DNA of 64,000 bases from positions 2,220,419 through 2,284,418 of the forward strand of contig UESW01003834.1 of the NCBI GenBank assembly GCA_900491605.1. Reading direction: 5' to 3'. Source of the stretch: Calamus simplicifolius (Eukaryota > Streptophyta > Magnoliopsida > Arecales > Arecaceae). Of this stretch, positions 35,297-47,407 are shown piece after piece; position 1 is the first letter of the stretch; every line of letters starts with the position of its first letter. The notes beneath the pieces are model-generated. The model did no database searches. It had not been told where the DNA came from and worked only from the letters and a program-made list of their open reading frames with translations. A program made the position numbers and the translations under genes.

Positions 35297-36931
35297 AGTT
35301 GGGTTCATGGCTATATTATGGAACCATAATTTGCAATTTTGATAAGTGGTTCTCCCTTTGATTTTTTTAAGTCCAAGATGAGCTTAAGAAAAGGATATCC
35401 TTTATCTTCCTATCTCTTTATCTTGTGTGCTAAAATTCTAACAAGAGGAATAAAGGAGACTATGTTAGATAATAGGGTCAGCGATTATCAACCAAGTAGG
35501 AGAGGCCCATATGTTAGCCATTCGATATTCACTTATGATTATCTTTTCCTATTCAGAGCTAGAAGGGATAACTACTTAACTTTTAAGCTAGTAATAGAAG
35601 AGTATTGTTAACAGTTTGGACAGTTTGTTAACTTTCAGAAATCAATGGTTTGATTCAGCCTAAAAATTTTAAGAAGTATGGCTTTAGATTTGCTTGATAT
35701 ATTGGGGGTGCGATATGTCCACTCCCTTGTTGCTTATCTTAAGATTCTATTCAAGGGTTTCAAACTCAATTCTGCTAATATACAACCACTCAAAAGGACC
35801 GATTCTAGACCGTATGGATGCTTGGAAATAGAGATTCCCCTCTTTTTTTGAATGAGGGACTCTCCTAAGGTTTGTCTTATCCTTCATTTCTATCTATATT
35901 ATTTCAGATTCTATGGTTTTGAAAGGGTTTATAGAATGGTTTGTTCATTTGGTTAGGAGCTTCTTATGGAGACATGATATAAATAGGAGAGCATTCTATA
36001 TAATAGCTTGGGAGGTTATATGCACGCCCAGAAAAGAAGAAGAGCTTGGCATCCAAAGTGTTAAAATTATGGGATGCACTGCTTGGGCACACTATTAGTA
36101 GGCTCTTACTTCATCCTTCTTACCTGTGTGCTTGGGTCTCTATACTAAGTATCAGTCTGAAGGCAATTAGAATATATATATTTCCCCTAAGAGGGCTTCT
36201 GCCTCAAGGAAAGAGTGAAATAAATTGTCCACATCATTATCAAACACCTTTGCGGCTTGTGGGGATATAGTTAGAATTGATCATGAACCTTGGTTTTCTC
36301 ACATTCTATAGAACAAACGATTTCTGCCTTGTGATATTGAAGCTCTATCTTTTTTATCCCTGGTGAATAACTTGATGTTGACTCCTAGGGCTTGGAATCA
36401 AGATCTTTTGTACTAGATTTTTTCCTCTCAAGTGGTGGATGAGATTATGAATACTCCTATTAGTGGAACTGACTAGAGGGATATTATGTGTTGGGGCTTT
36501 AGATACAAATTTAAAAATTCTATTAATAATATCTATGAAGTGTTGTAGGATGAGGACCATATTTAATCACATTCCAAGACATTACAATTTTGGAGGTTAC
36601 AATGTCGACAAAGGATGTTCTTTTTCCTTTGAAAGTTGTAGTATAATGGACGCCCTACATCAGCCATGCATGTTGTCTTCTAAAATACTAAATTTTTCTC
36701 CTTATTGTTGACGATGCGGCATAGAATTAGAGGCTCCAAACCACCTCTTCTTTTAATGAAAAGGGTCCTCTCGTGTGTGGCATCAATTTCGAGACCATGG
36801 ATTCTTTATGCTTCGCTCTTTGTAACACATACAATTTTCTCTTTTAGAATACATGGAATGCACAAGTTCAAGAGGATCAAATATTTGTTTGTTAGATTCT
36901 TTGGTGCATATGGAAGGTTAGAAATGAATGT
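35285..36931 (+). mobile_element. LINE fragment 2 (RT core to zinc-finger region)
   Basis: It reads ISGSPFDFFKSKMSLRKGYP then SSYLFILCAK, the plant LINE GLRQGDPLSPYLF block in altered form. Next comes YVSHSIFTYDYLFLFRA, matching the FADDxLLF active-site block but with the Asp pair lost. Further on are FLWRHDINRRAFYIIAWEVI and, at about 36,700, CGIELEAPNHLFF, the zf-RVT region. It ends at CIWKVRNE at 36,931, where element C is inserted. Confidence 0.85.
36927..36931. repeat. Target-site duplication of element C (left)
   Basis: AATGT, repeated exactly at 51,573-51,577. The LINE reading continues across the two copies once element C and one copy are removed. Confidence 0.92.
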
Positions 36932-37813
36932 TATATTGAGGGGTAAAATTATCATTGCATAAATAATCATGCAAGGGGCTAGGATGAATCCTGACTCCCA
37001 CATGCTGAACAATACCCGCTAGAGATAAGTCAACCTCAGTGAATCGGGGCGCCTTAGCCCCTCACCGAGCCAAGGAATCCTAAGGCGCGGATCAAATCTC
37101 TTGGTCTCAGCCGAGCTATATCGTCTCTCGGCCTCAGCCAAGCTATATCGTCTCTCTCAGTCCTGATCGAGCTATCCGACTATGCCTCGTCAGTCGAGTC
37201 ATCATTATGCCCCAGCTAGACCCGAGCATTCAAGGACCTCTGCGAAATTCAGTGCGGGAAAGTTCAAATTCGTAAGATTCTAAATAGAAATCAAATCTGA
37301 GAGTGGCCTAGGACCCGCGAGAGTGGCCTAGAGCCCTGGAGCCTATATACTTGCCAAATCTCGAGACATCACCCAGCTCTCCCAGCCGTCGATCCTCTAA
37401 CCAACAAGATGCGAATCTTACTGACCTCATAACAAACTCGATTCAAATCCTAATGACTTTTGAACCCACGACGCCCCAGGGAATCAGGTGATCCTCTATA
37501 AATAGAGTCGTTTGCCGACTCTTCAGGTATGCGCACTTGCTCACTGGCACACTCTCCTTCTGCCTTGGTTTTCCGCAATTAGCGCTCTGCCCAGAGCCCT
37601 CGAAAGGTCACCCTTGGAGAGACTCTTCAGCGAGAGCCTTCTCCTCTTGTTTGTTGATTGCCGATCCCCGCTGACTTGAGCGTCGGAGGGTCTTCCGCGG
37701 AGGGCCACCCCCAACGCCTCTCGCGTGAGGACTATTTTGCAGGTCCGCCCAGGAGGGAGCCCGTCCCAGAGCCCGATTGCGCTCGAATCGGAGGATAGAT
37801 TTCAGCAGCAACA
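36932..37813 (+). repeat. 5' LTR of element C
   Basis: It starts TATATTGAGGGG where the 3' LTR starts TGTATTGAGGGG, so the terminal TG has become TA. It ends CAGCAGCAACA. It has CTCGG..CCGAG words at about 37,100-37,180 and a TATAAATA box at 37,497-37,504. Confidence 0.93.
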
Positions 37814-37815
37814 AA

Positions 37816-37833
37816 TTGGCGCTAGAGGAAGGG
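37816..37833 (+). other. Primer-binding site of element C
   Basis: TTGGCGCTAGAGGAAGGG, two bases inside the LTR. It is complementary to the 3' end of a tRNA that was not identified. Confidence 0.85.
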
Positions 37834-37897
37834 CCCTCAAGTCCCATAAACTTGTGATTCAGGAGACAAGGATCTCGATTGAAAGAGAACTCCTCCC

Positions 37898-39315
37898 ATG
37901 GCCAACCGAAGAAAGGCTACCTCCAAAGCCCGGGATCAGGTCGCCTCCCAAAGACCTGATCCGCTGAGCAGCGTAGCCCACCACCGCCGCCAATTGAGAC
38001 TCTATCGCCACCGGCGGCCCCAGTGACCCAGGACCAGTTTGCTTCATTGGTCCAGCAAGTTCAAGCTCTAACCCACTTGATTCAGGGACGCTTTGAAGCT
38101 CCCCGACCAGCCGCTCCTGTCCCGCATCCTCCTAAGGAGAATACAACCCCCGCTCATCCGGCGATCTCCTCCTTCGGCCCGCATGGGGTTGCAGACCCCC
38201 CTCGCTGCCCTAGGGAAGCTGAGCCAGGCCCCCAAGGGGGTCGTGACAAAGATCTTCCCCGATCTCGATGGGCCTGGTCCCTCTCTCCTGTGTTCTCTCG
38301 CCACGACTCGACACCGTCTCATTTCTCTCCTCGTCCAGCCCCTCCTGTTGTGCCTGAGGAGATCCACCAGCAACTCTGGTAGATGCGCCAGGAGTTAGAT
38401 GCCGCAAGCAGGCCATCCGCTCCACCATCAGACGGAGCAGGGCATTCCCTTTTCCAAGGAATCATGGAGGAAGTGATTCCCTCCCACGTGAAGTTGCCCG
38501 CCATCGAGCCCTATCATGGGGCCTCCGATCCCGATGACCACCTCAGCAGCTTCAGATCGATCATGATGTTCCACGGGGCATCAGATGCGATCCTCTGCTG
38601 CGCCTTCCCCTCACCCTCAGGGGATCCACTCGAACCTGGTTCAATGCTTTGAAACCAGGTTCCGTTAGTTCGTTCGACGAGCTGAGCCGTCTCTTCATCA
38701 GCCAGTTCGTCAGCAGCCATCATCACCGGCGGAGATCTGGCTCCCTCTCTGAGGTTAAGCAGAGAGAGGGGGAGTCCTTGAAAAAATATCTCGGCTGCTT
38801 TAACATGGCCATGTTGGAAGTGGACCACCTTAATCATGAGGTGGCCATGTCCGTCCTAGCAGACGGAGTATTGAAGGAGAGTGACTTTACCTGGCGCTGG
38901 AGTCAGCTACCCTTAGAACCTCTCGACATGATGGCTCTGGCAGATAAATATGCTAGAGTCGAAGAATCGCGGAGAGCTGCTTGCACGAGCTGACAAGGAA
39001 AAAGGAGCCCAAAGGCTGGACAAGCACCGATCCGCCCGTTAGCCAAGTCCGCCTCACCGCCAAAGGTTCCTCCACCCCCGCCGAGGAACCGCACCCGGAG
39101 CCCGCCAAGGAGGTTCAACCGATTCACTCGCTCACTGCTCCAAGGGCGGAGATCCTCATGGCGATAGAGCGCCAGCTCCCCCGACCACCTCCTCTCCGAG
39201 GGAATGCTGCCCGAGAGATCCCACCAAATACTGCCGCTACCATCGGGATCATGGCCACGACACTGAGGAGTGCTGGCAGCTGAAGAACGAGATCGAAAGG
39301 CTCATCCAGGGGTAG
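37898..39315 (+). pseudogene. gag of element C
   Basis: It starts with MANRRKAT at 37,898. The capsid-like domain is at about 38,464-38,990 (EEVIPSHVKLPAIEPYHGAS, then LSEVKQREGESLKKYLG). The zinc knuckle CRYHRDHGHDTEEC is at 39,232-39,273, and its frame ends at a TAG at 39,313. A premature TAG at 38,380 and several frame changes break the protein. In element B the equivalent frame runs on into pol without this stop. Confidence 0.88.
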
Positions 39316-39399
39316 GCTGGACCAATTCAGGAGAGCACCCGAGCCAAGGAACGGGGGCGATCATCAACCTGAGCCTCACAACCTCCTCCTCCGAATCCT

Positions 39400-42300
39400 C
39401 CAATCGCTGGTCACATTAATGTGATTGAAGCAGTTGCAGTCCGTCGAGTGGGCGGAACGATGAAGGTTCGGCGCCAAAGAAAGCACAAATAAATGAGCTC
39501 TCCTTCTCCGACAGCGACCTCCAGAAAATACAGTTCCCGCATGATGATGCGTTGGTTGTATCCCTTAATTTGAACAACTATGATGTAGATCAAATCCTCA
39601 TTGATAGTGGAAGCTCCGTAATGTTCTGTACCTGATGTGTTCTGAAGATGAAATTGTTTATGGAGAATCTCCGAGCTGTGGACTCCACCCTAATGGGGTT
39701 CACCGGTGATGTTATCACCCCGGAAGGAGTCGTGACCTTGACGGTCCATACAGGAACTTGGCCTTCCGTTGCCACGGTCCACACAGATTTTCTGGTGACC
39801 AAGCTTCGGTCACCCTACAATGCAATTTTCGGAGACCCAGCCTGATGTCCCTTAGAGCCGCTATCTCCATCCCGCACCTAGCAATGAAGTTCCCTACCAG
39901 ATGGGGAGTGGGAGTAGTCCGAGGAAACCAAGCTGTAGCTCGGCAGTGTTTCATCACCAGCCTGCAATCCAAATTGCCCGAGGTTGATGGACTGGATGCT
40001 CGGGAAGATTTTGCCGAGCAACGGGGAGAACCAGCTGAAGAGCTGGAGGAGGCCGCTGAATGAAGCCCGACCAGACCGAACTATAAAGATTGGGTCGCTG
40101 CTAAAAGGGAAACCTCGGACGGAGCTGATCGACTTTCTCGAAGGAATGCTGATGTCTTCGCCTGGTCACTTCCGATATGCCGGAATCAGCCCGGACGTCC
40201 TCGTCCATCGCCTTAATGTAGATGAGATGTCCCGGCCCATAAAGCAGAAGAAGAGGAGCTTCGCCCCTGAGCGGCAGAAGGCGATTGAGGAAGAAGTCGA
40301 CAAACTTGTTAAGGCAAACTTCATTCGGGAGGTAAACTATCCGAGCTGGTTGTCCAATGTCGTCATGGTAAAGAAGTCGAATGGCAAATGGCATCTGCAT
40401 CGACTTCACCGACCTCAATAAAGCCTGCCCGAAGGACAGCTTCCTCTCCCTCGGATCGATCAGCTTGTAGATGCTACTTCAGGGCATCAGATGCTAACCT
40501 TCATGGATGCCTATTCTGGCTACAATCAAATCCGAATGGCGCTGAGGATGAAGAAAAGACCGCCTTCATAACCGATCGAGGTACATACTGCTACCGTGTC
40601 ATGCCTTTTGGTCTGAAGAATGCAGGTGCAACTTACCAAAGGCTGGTCAACAAGGTCTTCAAGAGCAAATCGGCCAAAATATGGAGGTATATGTCGATGA
40701 CATGCTGGTCAAAAGCAAAGAAGCATCCCAGCACATTGAGGACCTCTCTGAGAGCTTCACGATGCTCCGAAAATATCGGATGAAGCTCAATACAACAAAG
40801 TGTGCCTTCGGTGTCAATTCTGAGAAGTTTTTGGGCTTCATGGTTTCTCAGCGAGGCATTGAAGCCAACCCGCAGAAGATTCAAGCCCTTAGCAAATGAC
40901 ACCCCCAACATCTATCAAAGAGGTCCAGCGCCTGACAGGAAGGAATCGCGGCCCTCAACCGCTTCGTAGCTCGATCGGCCGAAAGGTGCCTTCCCTTCTT
41001 TAAAGCTCTTCGATCTGCCAAGAATTTTCAATGGACTCCGAGTGCCAGAAATCATTCGAGGACCTCAAGAGGTATCTCGGCTCTCCACCCCTCCTCAGCA
41101 GCCCCAACTCGGGAGAGATGCTATTCCTGTACTTGGTGGTTTCAGAAGGCGCAATTGGCTCAGTTTTGGTCAGAGAAGAGAAAAAGACTCAAAAGCCGAT
41201 CTACTATGTCAACAAACTGCTCCATGATATTGAGACAAGGTACACCCGGATCAAGAAGTTGGTTTTGGCCCTAGTAACGTCGGTTCGGAGGCTGCAGCCA
41301 TATTTCCAGTCGCATTCTATGACAGTTCTCACGACCAACCCATCAAGGCGGTGGTTCATTGCCTAGAGACATCAGGAAGGATGGCTAAATGGGCCGTCGA
41401 ACTAAGCGAGCATGACATCCGGTACCAGCCTCGCCCGGCCATCAAGGCCCAGGTTCTAGCTGACTTCCTCCTTGAATGTACTATCCCGGAGGATGGTTCC
41501 ACTCCAGACTCCCCCGAGCAACCGAAATCTGACACCCTGTGGCTGCTCCATGCTGACAGATCGTCAATGTCGGTGGCTCAGGCGCTGGCCTAATCCTCAC
41601 CAGCCCAGAAGGGGCTACCTTCGAGTATGGCATTCGCTTCTCCTTCCCAGCCTCCAATAACGAAGCCGAGTATGAAGCTCTGCTCGCAGGACTTCGAATC
41701 GCCCGTGACCTCAAAGTGAAGAAGTTAAATGCCTTCACCAACTCTCAGCTAGTGGATGGTCACGTGCGGGCGAGTTTGAGGCCCGGGAGCCAAACATGAT
41801 TCGGTATCTCCAGCAGGTGCGGGACTTGCTTTCCCACTTCTCTGAATTTGAAGTTATCCAGATCCCCAGATCGAGAATGCCATGCCGATCTATTATCCGA
41901 CTGGCAACTGCGGATCGATGAGTGCCAAATGAAAGTTTCCCCTGGAAATCCTGGAAAAGCTAGCATCGCGGAGGCGGACCGAGTGATGCAGATTGAGACG
42001 AGCCATCCTGGTTCGACCCCATCTCGAGGTATCTCAAAGAAGGATCGCTCCCAGCCGACCGTAAGGAAGCAAGAAAGCTGAAATTGCAAGCTGCCCACTA
42101 TGTGTTGGTCGACGACCAGCTCTATAAGCGATCCTTTTCCATGCCATTGCTCAAGTGCCTTCGCCCATCTGAAGCTGATTATGCTCTTCGGGAGGTACAT
42201 GAAGGAATTTGTAGCAACATCTGGGGAGTCGATCTCTATGCCACAAGGTGCTGTGCCAGGGGTTATTGGCCCACTATGCAAAAGGATGCTGATGATCTCG

Positions 42301-43226
42301 TCCGAGCTTGTGACTCATGTCAGAGACACTCCAACATCCAGAGGCTCCCCTCCGTCAGTTTAGTCCCTATTTCCTCTGCTTGGCCCTTTGCTAAGTGGGG
42401 GATGGATATTCTTGGCCCTTTCCCCTTTGCCACTGGACAGAGGAAATTTTTGTTTGTCGCCATCGACTACTTCACCAAGTGGGTGGAGGCTAAGGCAGTT
42501 GCCCAAATAACCGAAGCTCGGGCCAGGGACTTTGTGTGGAGATCATTATCTGCCGCTTCGGCCTTCCGCATACAATTATCACTGACAATGGCAGGCAGTT
42601 TGATAACCCAAAGTTCTAAGGTTTCTGCGAGGAACATAGGATCTGTCATCGCCTTATCGTGGGGCATCCAAGCCAATGGAGAAGCCGAAGTAACTAATCG
42701 GACCCTACTTCAAGGGATCAAAGTTGGCTCACCAGAGCCCGAGGCAGATGGCGGATGACTTCATCACGTCCTATGGGCCTACCGCACTACCCAGAGATCC
42801 CCACCGGTGAGACCCCATTTCGGATGGCCTTTGGCACGGAAGCCGTCATCCTATGGAGGTAGGACTCCCTTCTCCGCGAGTGGAGAGCTACTCAGAGGAA
42901 GCTAATGACGAGCAACTTCGCACCAATCTCGACCTGGTGGAAGAGATCAGAGAGAAAGCTCGAATCAGAGTAGCTGCATACCAGCAAAGAGTGGCTCGTT
43001 ACCATGCCTCCAGAGTCAAAGAAAATCCTTCTCTCCCGGCGATCTCATCCTTCGGAAAGCATCCGTCTCCAAGCCACTAGAACAAGGAAAGCTGTCGCCA
43101 AATTGGGAAGGCCCTTATCAAGTGGCAGAAGTCATCGGACCTGGCACCTACAAGCTCCAGGATTTGGACGGGAAATTCATTCTCCGGACGTGGAGTTCGG
43201 ACAACCTCCGCATATATCACCAATAG
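39400..43226 (+). pseudogene. pol of element C (PR-RT-RNaseH-aRNH-INT), broken
   Basis: The protease active site is ILIDSGSS at about 39,600. Reverse transcriptase spans about 40,210-40,900 with MPFGLKNAGATYQRL and YVDD at 40,690-40,701. RNase H is at about 41,090-41,380. The second RNase H (about 41,535-41,760) has GATFEYGIRFSFPASNNEAE, with the Glu typical of an archaeal-type RNase H. Integrase (about 42,100-42,760) has the CDSCQRH half of its zinc finger, WGMDILGPFPF and ANGEAEVTNRT. Its central Asp block TDNGRQFD is out of frame. The C-terminus ends with stop at 43,226. Frameshifts throughout mean no active enzyme. Confidence 0.9.
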
Positions 43227-43389
43227 AGTACGCTCTCTATAGACTTACCCCATTTACAGCTTTGGCATCTTGTTTCTATTATCCGTGGCACAACCGCTAC
43301 GGTCGTTTTTTCTGAAAGGTCGTAATAGAAAACAGATGTCGCTTATGCATCCATTCTCGGCACAACCGAGCTATTTCTTGAGCCAAATC

Positions 43390-43625
43390 TCTGAACTCGG
43401 TAGGGCCGAGCCTCAAGTTAAATCTCGAACCTCGGTAGGGCCGAGCCTCGAGTTAAATCTCCGAACCTTGGCAGGGCCGAGCCTCGAATCAAATCTCTGT
43501 ACCTCGGCAGGGCTGAACCTTGAGTCAAATCTCTGTACCTCGGCAGGGCCAAGCCTCGAATCAAATCTCCGTACCTCGGTTGGGCCGGGCCTTGAGTTGA
43601 ATCTCCGTACCTTGGCAGGGCCAAG
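43390..43625. repeat. ~39-bp tandem array of element C
   Basis: About six copies of a unit with acctcggcagggccgagcct and gaatcaaatctccgt. The core is a CTCGGcagggCCGAG hairpin. Confidence 0.85.
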
Positions 43626-43627
43626 TA

Positions 43628-44000
43628 AAACGTCAAGATACTTCGTTCGAATTCGGGCAGCTTACAAGCCCCGGCCGAATCAAACGTCAAAGATACTTCA
43701 TTCGGATTCGGGCAGCTTACAAGCCCTGGCCGAACCAAACGTCAAAGATACTTCGTTCAGATTTGGGCAGCTTACAAGCCTCGGTCGAACCAAACGACAA
43801 AGATACTTCGTTCGGATTCGGGCAGCTTACAAGCCCCGGCCAAACCAAACGTCAAAGAAACATTGTTCGGTTTCGGGCAGCTTACAAGCCCTGGCCGGAC
43901 CAAATGGTCTCCAAAACTTCGTTCGGATTCGGGCAGCTTACAAGCCCCGGCCGGACCAAATGGTCTCTAAAACATCGTTCAAATTTAGGCAGGATACAAG
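43628..44000. repeat. ~60-bp tandem array of element C (homologous to arrays of B)
   Basis: About six copies with cttcgttcggattcgggcag and cttacaagccccggcc. In reverse complement this is the same unit as the 57-bp arrays of element B. Confidence 0.88.
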
Positions 44001-44227
44001 CCCCGGCTAGTACCAAAGAATAAAAGCCTCAGCCAAAGCCGAAGTGCATCTCCATTCCTTATTAAAAGCCTCGGACAGAGCCGAAGAGCGTCACTTATCA
44101 AAAATCTCGGCCAAGGCCGAATGATAAGAACAAACATTTGGAGATAACAGCGGACACAAAGTTGCAAAAATCCTCTTTTTCATTCATCACAAAAAGGGCA
44201 AAAAAAAAAAAAAAGATATAAGCCCTC

Positions 44228-44536
44228 ACTGGGCCTTATCATGTTCTCTGGGAGCCGCTGAACCCTCCCCATGCCGAGCTGACTCGGCGACCTTTCGTCA
44301 AAGGGATCCTACTTCCCCCTCTAGCCGGTCGTTGGCACGGTGAAGGAGCTCAACTTCCTCATAGAAATGGCTAGATATTGTTCGACCGCCTTCAGGAGCC
44401 GCTCGTGATCCGCAAACATTGACGCCAGGGCTTCCCCGTCGATGGTCACCATAACGCGGCTCCCCTGGGACCCCTAACGGCCATTAGCGCCGCTGCTCGG
44501 CGCCACAGTTGACCGCCCCTCACCTCCAGACGCCAT
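44228..44536 (-). pseudogene. Small coiled-coil antisense ORF of element C
   Basis: It starts MASGGEGRSTVAPSSGANGR at 44,536 and has a TAG after about 20 codons. The same frame then continues with VMVTIDGEALASMFADHERL and KAVEQYLAISM. It is homologous to the two copies in B. A TATA-like TTTAAATA is at 44,611-44,604. The function is unknown. Confidence 0.6.
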
Positions 44537-45009
44537 CTCAGAACCCAGGAATTCTTGGGAGATCGGCTGAAGAGATGACTAACAGAGGCATCCTTCTCAT
44601 CCGTATTTAAACTGCTCCTGGTGAATATTTCAATCGTTCGAGCCATTAATCTCAGCCCGTGGAAAAACGCCATGCATCATCACCTCGGTGGGCGCTCGCG
44701 GGAAACGAAGAGTCCCGCCCCTCGTCGAAGAGGATCATTAATAATGTTGAGGCACTCAAGGAGTTCCCTTCTCAGGACTAGACTACCTCCGATTTGCCGG
44801 ATCATTTTTGAAGTAAATATCCTCGAAAGTCTGCCAGACTTCCTCGAATCAGGCATCCTCAAAAAAACGCGAAGGAAAGAATGTATCAGTGTCCAACACT
44901 TGAGCAACATAGCTCGTCCTCTTCTAGAGTGGCCGATTTACAGGCTTCAGGCGCCCCCTCCATCGCTCGGGTAGCTCCCATCCTCTTTGGCCGTCCGCAC
45001 CTGAATCCA

Positions 45010-45270
45010 TAGTTGCAGTAAGGACCAAGTAAACTATCAAAAATCCTCGGCAACAACCGAGCGATATTTCAAAATCCTTGGCAATGACCGAGCGATATTC
45101 TGAATCCTCGGCAACAACCAAGTGATATTCCGAAGCCTCGGCAACAACCGAGCGATATTCCAAAATCCTCGGCAACAACCGAGTGATATTCCGAAGCCTC
45201 GGCAACAACTGAGCGATATTCGAAGCCTCAGCTACAACCGAATGATTATCTGAAACCTCGGCCGAATCAA
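45010..45270. repeat. ~30-bp tandem array of element C
   Basis: About eight copies of a unit like gaagcctcggcaacaaccga with gcgatattc. It again has a CTCGG..CCGAG-type core (cctcggcaacaaccgag). Confidence 0.88.
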
Positions 45271-46115
45271 ATGGCATACTCTTAAAAAGTTATCTAAAGC
45301 TCAGGTTTAGATGAGTAATCTCTCAAACTCTCTAACGCAACTAAGACGTCCTATGATACTTCGACAGAAGTAAGCAACCTCCTTCTACTCAACCAAAAAG
45401 ACATACAAGCTATCCATTTCCGAAGAAATACCTACTTCGTTCTACAAATGGGATCATGCTTGCCGCATGAGTCCCCAAGACCGCCTAGGTCCACCTCTGA
45501 CCCGAACAGGGACAAACGCTTTCCTCCACTAAGGACCGAACATTGGTCTTAGCAAAACGAGGTAGAAAGAACGCTGCCGAAATATACCATGACCCAAAAA
45601 TATGATATGGGAGTAGCAACTCTTAAGCGCAATCACATCGAAAAAGAAGCAGGTGCTAAAAGAAGAAAGAATAAAAGCTTCTTTATTTCTTTACCAATGA
45701 AAGGGATTACAACCTCCAAAGGGGCGTTACAAGTGCATTATAGCACAAGAAATAAAGACGAACAAATGGCTCGGCCTGACTGTTGCGACCAGCTTCGGTT
45801 AATAATGATATCTCGGCGTCCGACCCAAGATATCAGAGAAATCAGAATGAGTGGATGAGCCCTATTGAGCAAGGCAACCCATCCACCGATCCCTCGGACA
45901 GATATGTTGGAGGATTATAACCAGGTCAAAAGACATGTTGATCCTTACACCAGGCCGGATGTTAGTCTGCTAGTCACTGCCAAAGTCAAAAGGCAATGTA
46001 CTAGCAGACAACACACCATCCCTCCTTCAAAAGATTCCCCGCGCGGAGGGGCTAAACATCCAGCGAGAGGGAGAAGGAAAAGTCCGCACATGCTACGGAG
46101 GTACATGTGCACTTC

Positions 46116-46350
46116 CTACCCTGCGACCCCCGTAGCAAACCACAAAGGACACACAGAAAGTACGTATGTGCGCTCTCCATGTGATCTCTGCGGACCTCCT
46201 GTGCGCTCTCCATATGATCTCCAAAACTCCTCTCTGGAGGATGAGTTGCTCTTCAGCGACTCCTTCATCACCCCAGCTATCCGGGGGAAGACAACTTGCA
46301 AAAGGAAAACTCAGTCCCCCCACTCTCAGCCCAAGGGACACAGGCATCAT
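46116..46350 (-). CDS. Short ORF region behind the antisense TATA, element C
   Basis: From ATGATG at 46,350 one frame is open for 85 codons (MMPVSLGLRVGGLSFPFASC first, stop at 46,093). A second frame from ATG 46,268 (MKESLKSNSSSREEF) runs 50 codons to 46,116 and is also open in element B. Third-position silent differences between B and C favour the second frame slightly. Neither is recognised. Confidence 0.4.
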
Positions 46351-46416
46351 GAAAACTCTCACAACTCACAGAGAGGAAAACCTTGGAAGATGGCCTAAAA
46401 CGGCCCTCTCCTCCTG

Positions 46417-46423
46417 TTTTATA
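46417..46423 (-). promoter_or_regulatory. Internal antisense TATA box of element C
   Basis: CCTATAAAACAGGAGGAG on the minus strand with GGCCGTTTTAGGCCATC downstream. It is the counterpart of 17,917 in element B. Confidence 0.55.
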
Positions 46424-46762
46424 GGCAAACAGACCGGGATCAGCTATTAAAGCAGAAAGCCTCGAAATTCAAAATGCCCTACCCACACGGCCACGTGGCC
46501 TCTGAAGATGAAAAGAGTGCTCTTCAATGCGCGCCAAACACGTTGCTCGAGCTATGATGCACGCCAAAAGATTTTCCCCTGATCTCGAATCGAGAGCATT
46601 AAATTCAGGGGATCGCCCGCTGATCCTTGAGATACGGGCAGGCCTGAAAAATTGCCCAGCGAAAACGATGCCCTCCAATGGCAAGTCAGTGTTTATGTCG
46701 TACCTTGGAAAAGATCGATGGGATAAATGACCCTAGAAAATACAGAGGCAACCTTTTGCAGG

Positions 46763-46936
46763 TTACAGGGCCGTATTATCCATTTCGGCAAAAAGAAGGT
46801 CAGCTCGCCTTGGAAAAGACAAGATGCTGGCAGAATAATAAAAAGGCACAGAAGCCAAGTACTCTTCAATAAAGGCGCCTCGATATCCTCCGCTCCGGCC
46901 CAACTGCCTGTTATGTCTCGGCATAAACCGAGACAT
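46763..46936 (-). CDS. Short conserved antisense ORF of element C (MSRFM type), uncertain
   Basis: 57 codons starting MSRFMPRHNRQLGRSG, alignable with 17,386 in B. The first 24 bases are a perfect inverted repeat (ATGTCTCGG, 6-base loop, CCGAGACAT) at 46,913-46,936, so a structural rather than coding role is possible. Confidence 0.4.
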   Translation of the reverse strand: MSRFMPRHNRQLGRSGGYRGAFIEEYLASVPFYYSASILSFPRRADLLFAEMDNTAL

Positions 46937-47407
46937 TACCCTATGCTCCCGCTTAAGGCCAAAATTGCCTCCATATATCGGAATAAACCGAAGTATCTCT
47001 TCAGTACAGCATGATTGAACGTTATCTTTTGCTTTGATCCGGACTGAGATAGCTGCCGACGTCTCAATGAAAAAGAAGCACTCTTTATACTTCGGCCAAA
47101 CCGTGCGGTACATTGCACCTCGGCTGGAACTTGTGAAGTTCCCTTTACCTCGGCCAAAGTGTGCCGATTTCTTTACTTCGGACAAACTAAGCTATCCCGA
47201 TACCTCGGCCTCGACTGAAATATTTACTTCAGTCCGAGCCAACCAGCCCAAGATAGTGAATGAATCATAACTTGTTCGCAGTCAGAAGAAAACTTGGGGT
47301 AGAAGATCAGCCAAAAGAGGCGATTAAGCAGATGGAGACAAAAGACCCATTCATTGAAAATTTTGACCAAATTACATATCTGAAAAACAAAAGCACACAA
47401 ATGATCC

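Noticed and set aside
43270..44010. Plus-strand frame of 246 codons after integrase
   Set aside because: It is made of the tandem arrays of element C and has no protein features.
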